From an uncultured Collinsella sp. (lineage in GTDB: Bacteria > Actinomycetota > Coriobacteriia > Coriobacteriales > Coriobacteriaceae), in the NCBI GenBank assembly GCA_902493125.1, contig CABUOF010000043.1, positions 1 through 18,017 on the forward strand: DNA of 18,017 nucleotides, in the 5' to 3' direction. The stretch's first letter is position 1; every line of letters starts with the position of its first letter. Under the pieces are notes generated by a model. The model was not told the DNA's origin. It made no database searches and saw nothing but the letters and a program-made list of their open reading frames with translations. Positions 14,477 through 18,017 of the stretch are shown piece by piece. The position numbers and the translations under genes are program-made.

Positions 14477-14683
14477 TTAGAGCTGCGACTCCGACGCCTG
14501 GTCCTCATCGTCGCGACAAAGGACTACACCCGCACTTCCCAGCAGCGCGGCCGCGATCAGCGCGCCGACCACGATAGGAGCAGCCCCGCATGTCCCCTGC
14601 ATGCCCGCGACGAGCGCGGCCGTGGGACCAAGGCAGCCAAGCATCAACGCGACGGCGGCAACGGCGATATCTCGAGCATTCAC
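14477..14683 (-). CDS. small two-helix membrane protein, hypothetical
   Basis: This frame gives a 68-residue, strongly hydrophobic protein with two likely membrane helices (about residues 5-27 and 36-55) and a short acidic tail (RDDEDQASESQL). I do not recognise a family. GGAGG lies about 14 bases before ATG 14683, which is too far for a good ribosome site, and no alternative start fits better. It follows the secreted-protein gene on the same strand. It may be real, but small Ala-rich hydrophobic frames can arise by chance in GC-rich DNA. Confidence 0.45.
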   Translation of the reverse strand: MNARDIAVAAVALMLGCLGPTAALVAGMQGTCGAAPIVVGALIAAALLGSAGVVLCRDDEDQASESQL

Positions 14684-14869
14684 AAGACCACTTCCTCCAA
14701 GAGAAAGACCTTATTTCTCAAGAACCAGTGTGCCCCGCATCCATACGCCCAGCGTACCGCCACGGTAAGGGCTCTGTTAACTCAAACGCATACATAGAAC
14801 GGACGTCCTTACATTGCCCTAAAGCTCGGTAAAGACGCCCGTCCGCCAAATATCCGTGATGCAGAAAAA
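14684..14869. other. intergenic stretch without recognised signals
   Basis: Between the small membrane frame and the secreted-protein stop I see no convincing terminator, promoter or RNA. A short palindrome GGACGTCC (14801-14808 region) and several GC-rich words are present but do not form a strong stem with a T-run. Confidence 0.4.
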
Positions 14870-15646
14870 TTACCAACCGGTGTAGTAGTCGGTGGTTCCG
14901 GCAGCGCAGCCGGAGTCATAGACCTTGCAATCGCCCTTGGAGCCCGTAAAGGTCGAGCCCTGGGCCATATCGCCCGCGGCAACAACGTAATAGCCGTCGG
15001 AATCGCGCCAGAAGCCCTCAGAATCCTGAGTCCATTCGCCCGTACGATAGTGATAAAGCACATTGCTGCTGTAATAGGTCTCGCGGCGCCCGTTGTAGTT
15101 ATTGACACCCGCAGAGCGCGTCAGGCCCGATCCGTTCGCGTAGGACGCGGCAGACGCGTAGGACGGAGTAAAACCGGCGTTGTAGTACGAAGCCTGGGTG
15201 GCCTCGGCAGCCTCCGCCTCGGCGGCGGCCGCCTCGAGCGCTTCGCGCTTGGCATCCTCAAGCGCGGTGCGCAGCTCATCGAGCTCGGTCGACTTGGCGT
15301 CGACCTCCCCCATCGTCAACAGGCTGCCCGCACCGTCGATGCAACCCTGCAACACAGCGCGCTCGTCATCGGTAGCATAGTCGCCATACATATTCATAAT
15401 GATCTGAGCGCGCATCTCCAGGGAATCGCGCTTGGCCTCCATCGAGGCGTTCCACTCCTGCATGGAACCATAACCATCGCCGCGATAGTCAACGGGCTGT
15501 ACCAGCGTCGTCTCGGACGGCGTAGATCCAACCGTATCGGACAATGTTGCGGCGTGGGCATCAGTTGCACCGGCGCCCGCCAAAAGTGCCACGGTCAGAG
15601 CGGCGGAAAGGGCGGCGGCTTTCGGTTTTCGTGAATCGATCCTCAT
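14870..15646 (-). CDS. secreted protein with Ala/Glu coiled segment and aromatic C-terminal domain
   Basis: The 258-residue protein has a signal peptide (basic start RIDSRKPK, hydrophobic core AALSAALTVALLAGAGA, likely cleavage after AHA near 32). A helical part with MQEWNASMEAKRDSLEMRAQ follows, then an Ala/Glu-rich probable coiled coil at about 120-150 and a Ser/Tyr-rich linker. The C-terminal module of about 60 residues begins VLYHYRTGEWTQDSEGFWRD and ends with a Cys pair (C240, C247) and DYYTGW. I recall similar tails on coriobacterial surface proteins but know no function. ATG 15646 has GGAGG eleven bases upstream, rather long, but the signal peptide supports it. The frame stays open upstream to 15952, but that extension crosses intergenic sequence and lacks a ribosome site. 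It is probably extracellular. Confidence 0.75.
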   Translation of the reverse strand: MRIDSRKPKAAALSAALTVALLAGAGATDAHAATLSDTVGSTPSETTLVQPVDYRGDGYGSMQEWNASMEAKRDSLEMRAQIIMNMYGDYATDDERAVLQGCIDGAGSLLTMGEVDAKSTELDELRTALEDAKREALEAAAAEAEAAEATQASYYNAGFTPSYASAASYANGSGLTRSAGVNNYNGRRETYYSSNVLYHYRTGEWTQDSEGFWRDSDGYYVVAAGDMAQGSTFTGSKGDCKVYDSGCAAGTTDYYTGW

Positions 15647-15857
15647 GTAGCTGGAAACCTCCGTAGTGCGTTTTTGCTGCGTTTGAGCTGCGTGTGATTC
15701 GATTGCGCTGCATAGTACCCCGAGCAAATCGCGACCTGCGGTTTTACTCAAAAGGCGCACGTCAATTGCGTAAAACTCACATCCTCTCAACAGGAGTTTT
15801 CCACAACTCGAATGCATAAAGCGTGTCAAAAACCCTGTTTTTGCACCCGTTCTATGC
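15647..15857 (-). other. intergenic leader of the secreted-protein gene
   Basis: This stretch holds the upstream region of the secreted-protein gene. A TACTAT -10-like word is on the minus strand (15714-15719 region) without a clear -35. There is also one isolated DnaA-box-like TTTTCCACA (15797-15805, plus strand) and a short CAAAAAC-CCT-GTTTTTG palindrome near 15828-15844. I see no gene. Confidence 0.4.
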
Positions 15858-15896
15858 AAAAAAGGCGCCTGTGCAACCATTGTTCGCACAGGCGCC
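15858..15896 (-). terminator. rho-independent terminator after metY
   Basis: On the minus strand GGCGCCTGTGC (15886-15896) pairs perfectly with GCACAGGCGCC (15864-15874) around an 11-base loop and is followed by six T residues (15858-15863). It lies about 60 bases after the metY stop. Confidence 0.93.
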
Positions 15897-15958
15897 TTGA
15901 GCAGGCATTTTATGCAGTTATACCTATCGGGTCGCAAGGGGTCCTTGCACAAGTCGCC

Positions 15959-17269
15959 TTACTCGTCCAGCGCGGCGAAGGCCTGCTTCAGATCCCAAAT
16001 GATATCCTCGGCGTTCTCGGTACCGATGGAAAGACGGATCGTGGAGGGCGTGATGTTCTGCTCGGCGAGCTCCTCGGCAGAGAGCTGGGAGTGCGTGGTG
16101 GTAGCCGGGTGCACGACGAGCGACTTGACGTCGGCCACGTTGGCGAGCAGCGAGAATACCTGCAGATGATCGATGAACTTCCAAGCTGCCTCCTGGCCAC
16201 CCTTAATCTCAAAGGTAAAGATCGAGGCACCGCCGTTGGGGAAGTACTTCTGATAGAGCTCGTGATCGGGGTGCTCAGGCAGGCTCGGGTGGCTCACCTT
16301 GGCGACGTGGCTGTCACCAGCCAGAAACTCAACGACCTTCTTGGTGTTCTCGACATGACGGTCAACGCGCAGCGACAGAGTCTCGGTGCCCTGGAGCAGG
16401 ACCCAGGCGTTGAACGGGCTGATGCAGGCGCCCTCGTCACGCAGCAAGATAGCGCGGACATAGGTTGCGAAGGCGGCGGGACCGGCAGCCTCGGCAAACG
16501 AGACGCCATGGTAGGAGGGGTTGGGCTCGGCGATCTGCGCATACTTGCCGCTCGCCTTCCAATCGAAGTTACCGCCGTCGACGATCACACCGCCCAGCGA
16601 GGTGCCGTGGCCGCCGATGAACTTGGTTGCGGAGTGAACGACGATGTTGGCACCATGCTCCAGCGGACGGAACAGATACGGGGTGCCGAAGGTGTTGTCG
16701 ACGACAACCGGCAGACCGTGCTTCTTGGCGATCTCGGAGATGGCGTCGATGTTGGGGATGTCGGAGTTGGGGTTGCCGAGCGTCTCGAGATAGATGACCG
16801 TGGTGTTGTCCCTGATGGCACCCTCAACCTCTTCCAGGTTATGGGCATCGACAAACGTGGTCTCGACGCCAAACTGGGAGAGCGTATGCTCCAGCAGGTT
16901 GTAGGAACCGCCGTAGATGGTCTTCTGGGCGACCACGTGGTCACCGGCCTGGGCGAGAGCCTGCAGGGTATAGGTGATGGCAGCGGCACCGGAGGCGACG
17001 GCAAGACCTGCCACGCCACCCTCGAGTGCGGCGATACGGTCCTCGAAGACGCCCTGGGTGGAGTTGGTCAGACGGCCGTAGATGTTGCCGGCGTCGGCAA
17101 GACCAAAGCGGTCGGCGGCGTGCTGGGAATTGCGGAACACATAGCTCGTGGTCTGGTAGATAGGCACGGCGCGGGAGTCGGATGCGGGATCGGCGCTCTC
17201 CTGGCCAACGTGAAGCTGCAGGGTATCGAAACCAAAGGTGTGCTCGGGGTTGTTGATGAACTGGCTCAT
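15959..17269 (-). CDS. metY: O-acetylhomoserine sulfhydrylase (PLP enzyme)
   Basis: The 436-residue protein belongs to the Cys/Met metabolism PLP-enzyme family. Residues Y64 and R66 (NIYGR) contact the neighbouring active site. Y119-G-G (TIYGGSYN) stacks on PLP, and D191 (VVVDNTF) binds its ring nitrogen. K216 in SATKFIGGHG is the Schiff-base lysine. The length, the FDTLQLHVGQ start and the long VGQESADPASDSRAVPIYQTTSY segment point to the O-acetylhomoserine sulfhydrylase branch rather than cystathionine gamma-synthase (about 380 residues). It would make homocysteine (or homologues) from O-acetylhomoserine and sulfide in the cytosol. ATG 17269 has AAGGAG six bases upstream. The promoter at 17454-17482 gives a leader of about 180 bases holding a 17-codon ORF, and a divergent LysR gene lies beyond it. 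Confidence 0.93.
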   Translation of the reverse strand: MSQFINNPEHTFGFDTLQLHVGQESADPASDSRAVPIYQTTSYVFRNSQHAADRFGLADAGNIYGRLTNSTQGVFEDRIAALEGGVAGLAVASGAAAITYTLQALAQAGDHVVAQKTIYGGSYNLLEHTLSQFGVETTFVDAHNLEEVEGAIRDNTTVIYLETLGNPNSDIPNIDAISEIAKKHGLPVVVDNTFGTPYLFRPLEHGANIVVHSATKFIGGHGTSLGGVIVDGGNFDWKASGKYAQIAEPNPSYHGVSFAEAAGPAAFATYVRAILLRDEGACISPFNAWVLLQGTETLSLRVDRHVENTKKVVEFLAGDSHVAKVSHPSLPEHPDHELYQKYFPNGGASIFTFEIKGGQEAAWKFIDHLQVFSLLANVADVKSLVVHPATTTHSQLSAEELAEQNITPSTIRLSIGTENAEDIIWDLKQAFAALDE

Positions 17270-17331
17270 GATGATCTCCTTGATCGAACAAAAGTTAATA
17301 AATTAGAGAGAAGTAAGTCGCTGTCTCCTGA

Positions 17332-17385
17332 TCACGCCGACGGGCGCAAACAGGAGCCCGGCATTCGTCTTGGTAAGCAATTCAT
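17332..17385 (-). CDS. candidate 17-residue leader peptide upstream of metY
   Basis: The short frame MNCLPRRMPGSCLRPSA runs from ATG 17385 to TGA 17332. It is preceded by AAAGGAGG with a seven-base gap, the best ribosome site in this region and better than that of metY itself. It has two Cys and two Met codons. The second Cys codon falls in the left arm of a nested hairpin (CTCCTG with CAGGAG, inner CGCC/GGCG). It sits in the long leader of a sulfur-amino-acid gene, 62 bases before the metY ATG. Ribosome behaviour on the Cys or Met codons could alter this structure and so metY expression. That is inference; no T-run follows the hairpin, so transcription termination is not the obvious mode. 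Confidence 0.55.
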   Translation of the reverse strand: MNCLPRRMPGSCLRPSA

Positions 17386-17453
17386 ATGCGGGCCTCCTTT
17401 CGCATCCCGGTTCCGTGGTCGGTTTAATTACCTACCGCCTTTGTGTGTTTTGA

Positions 17454-17482
17454 ATAGTACGAGCATTGTTTCCCTCGGTCAA
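17454..17482 (-). promoter_or_regulatory. promoter of metY and its leader ORF
   Basis: On the minus strand TTGACC (17477-17482) and TACTAT (17454-17459) are exactly 17 bases apart. The predicted start point is near 17447, giving a leader of about 178 bases. Confidence 0.7.
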
Positions 17483-17501
17483 TCACTTAAAAGCGCTAAC
17501 C

Positions 17502-17524
17502 TGTTATCGGTTATATAGATAACA
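17502..17524. promoter_or_regulatory. LysR-type regulator binding site
   Basis: TGTTATC and GATAACA are perfect 7-base arms with a nine-base centre and contain a T-N11-A core (17507-17519). The dyad centre (17513) is about 66 bp upstream of the predicted metY start point, the usual position of a LysR recognition site. It also overlaps the likely promoter of the LysR gene, fitting autoregulation. Confidence 0.65.
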
Positions 17525-17542
17525 CTCGAAAGGATGGCGCCG

Positions 17543-18017
17543 ATGACCCTCCAGCAGCTTCGTTTCCTGATCGCCGTAGCAGAGTCCGGCTCAATCAATG
17601 CCGCAGCTCAGCGCCTCTATACCGCTCAGTCCAACATCTCAAACGCCGTCAAAAGCCTGGAACAGGAGCTCCACCTGGAGATCTTTACGCGCTCCAGCCG
17701 CGGCGTCACGCTCACCAACGACGGCACCGAGCTTTTGGGCTATGCGCGCCAGGTCGTAGAGCAGGCCGATATGCTCGAGGCGCGCTACGAGGACGGCGGC
17801 ACCCCGCAAGCCCGCCTCGCCATTTCCGCCCAGCACTACGCCTTTTCGGTCGAGGCCTTTGTCAACGTGGTCGAGCGCTGCCGCGACAGCAAGTTCGAGT
17901 TCATCATGCGCGAGACTACCACATCGCAGATCATCGATGACGTCCGCGCGTTTCGCAGCGATATCGGCATTCTGTATCTGGATGACTTTAACGCCCGTGT
18001 TCTGCAGAAGGCTTTTG
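17543..18017 (+). CDS. LysR family transcriptional regulator, N-terminal part (3' end outside window)
   Basis: The first 158 residues are visible. Residues 1-60 are the LysR winged helix-turn-helix: MTLQQLRFLIAVAESGSI, AAAQRLYTAQSNISNAVKSLE and LHLEIFTRSSRGVTLT. The linker helix and the start of the effector-binding domain follow, with ARLAISAQHYAFSVEAFVNVV, a segment I associate with the CysB-like/sulfur-linked branch in Gram-positives. ATG 17543 has AAAGG nine bases upstream; ATG 17534 directly abuts that ribosome site. The gene is divergent from metY, with a T-N11-A dyad between them, so control of metY, probably as an activator responding to a sulfur metabolite, is likely but inferred. 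The effector domain is cut by the window edge. Confidence 0.9.
   Translation, partial: MTLQQLRFLIAVAESGSINAAAQRLYTAQSNISNAVKSLEQELHLEIFTRSSRGVTLTNDGTELLGYARQVVEQADMLEARYEDGGTPQARLAISAQHYAFSVEAFVNVVERCRDSKFEFIMRETTTSQIIDDVRAFRSDIGILYLDDFNARVLQKAF

Noticed and set aside
13432..14508. 358-codon minus-strand open frame opposite the ketopantoate-reductase-like gene
   Set aside because: The plus-strand gene has all catalytic residues and a good start; the minus frame crosses two terminators.
15797..15805. DnaA box (TTTTCCACA) suggesting a replication origin
   Set aside because: Single box with no cluster, no AT-rich unwinding region and no dnaA or dnaN nearby.
15647..15952. N-terminal extension of the secreted protein up to 15952
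   Set aside because: It would bury the signal peptide, lacks a ribosome site and begins near the metY terminator.
17270..17447. SAM riboswitch or T-box in the metY leader
   Set aside because: I could not find the conserved SAM-I core words or a T-box sequence; the leader ORF and hairpin explain it better.
15812..17518. 568-codon plus-strand open frame opposite metY
   Set aside because: It mirrors metY in the antisense frame, has no recognisable domain or ribosome site, and is a codon-bias shadow.

Overview
The window looks like chromosomal DNA from a GC-rich Gram-positive anaerobe. The best guess is a Coriobacteriia member close to Collinsella. This rests on the codon usage, strong GGAGG-type ribosome sites, a clostridial-type flavodoxin next to a DUF3793 protein, a UvrX-like polymerase with a YolD-like partner, and a LexA box of the Gram-positive/actinobacterial type. 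The taxonomic call is inference; there is no rRNA or tRNA here. I see no prophage, insertion sequence, CRISPR array or obvious genomic island.

Layout. 1-1860 is on the minus strand: the 5' part of pgi (glucose-6-phosphate isomerase), a stand-alone degenerate N-terminal domain of an iron-type alcohol dehydrogenase, and a PAP2 membrane phosphatase. 1956-3953 (+) is an SOS-type unit: a sigma-70-like promoter overlapped by a LexA box, a Y-family polymerase, and a YolD-like gene overlapping its 3' end. 3980-4363 (-) is a membrane-anchored heavy-metal (HMA) protein with a CsoR-like palindrome upstream. 4471-5707 (+) is a DUF3793 gene with a cysteine cluster followed by flavodoxin, ending at a bidirectional terminator. 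5825-9014 (-) is a polar amino-acid ABC importer: lipoprotein binding protein, hairpin, permease with an unusual extracytoplasmic domain, ATPase. 9076-12396 (-) holds endonuclease IV, a Gfo/Idh/MocA oxidoreductase and an Fe-S aldo/keto reductase, separated by two copies of a hairpin element. 12560-14367 (+) holds a cyclase-family hydrolase and a ketopantoate-reductase-like gene, each with a terminator. 14477-15646 (-) holds a small membrane protein and a secreted protein. 15959-17385 (-) is metY (O-acetylhomoserine sulfhydrylase) with a long leader containing a 17-codon ORF. The divergent LysR regulator runs off the right end.

How parts fit together. Three units read as coherent circuits. First, the LexA box, polymerase and YolD-like gene form a DNA-damage-inducible translesion module. 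Second, the LysR gene, a dyad centred about 66 bp upstream of the predicted metY start point, and a Cys-containing leader ORF suggest layered sulfur-amino-acid control of metY. Third, the binding protein, permease and ATPase form one importer operon, with hairpins that may set subunit ratios.

Most novel signals. These are (a) the two hairpin elements at 9964-10026 and 11131-11193, whose stems differ at several positions with compensating changes on both arms around a conserved loop; (b) the metY leader ORF; (c) the permease with its extra extracytoplasmic domain; and (d) two related AAAAGGG-CAGGT palindromes near 500 and 1940. None of these is proven to be a new system; each needs a genome-wide search.
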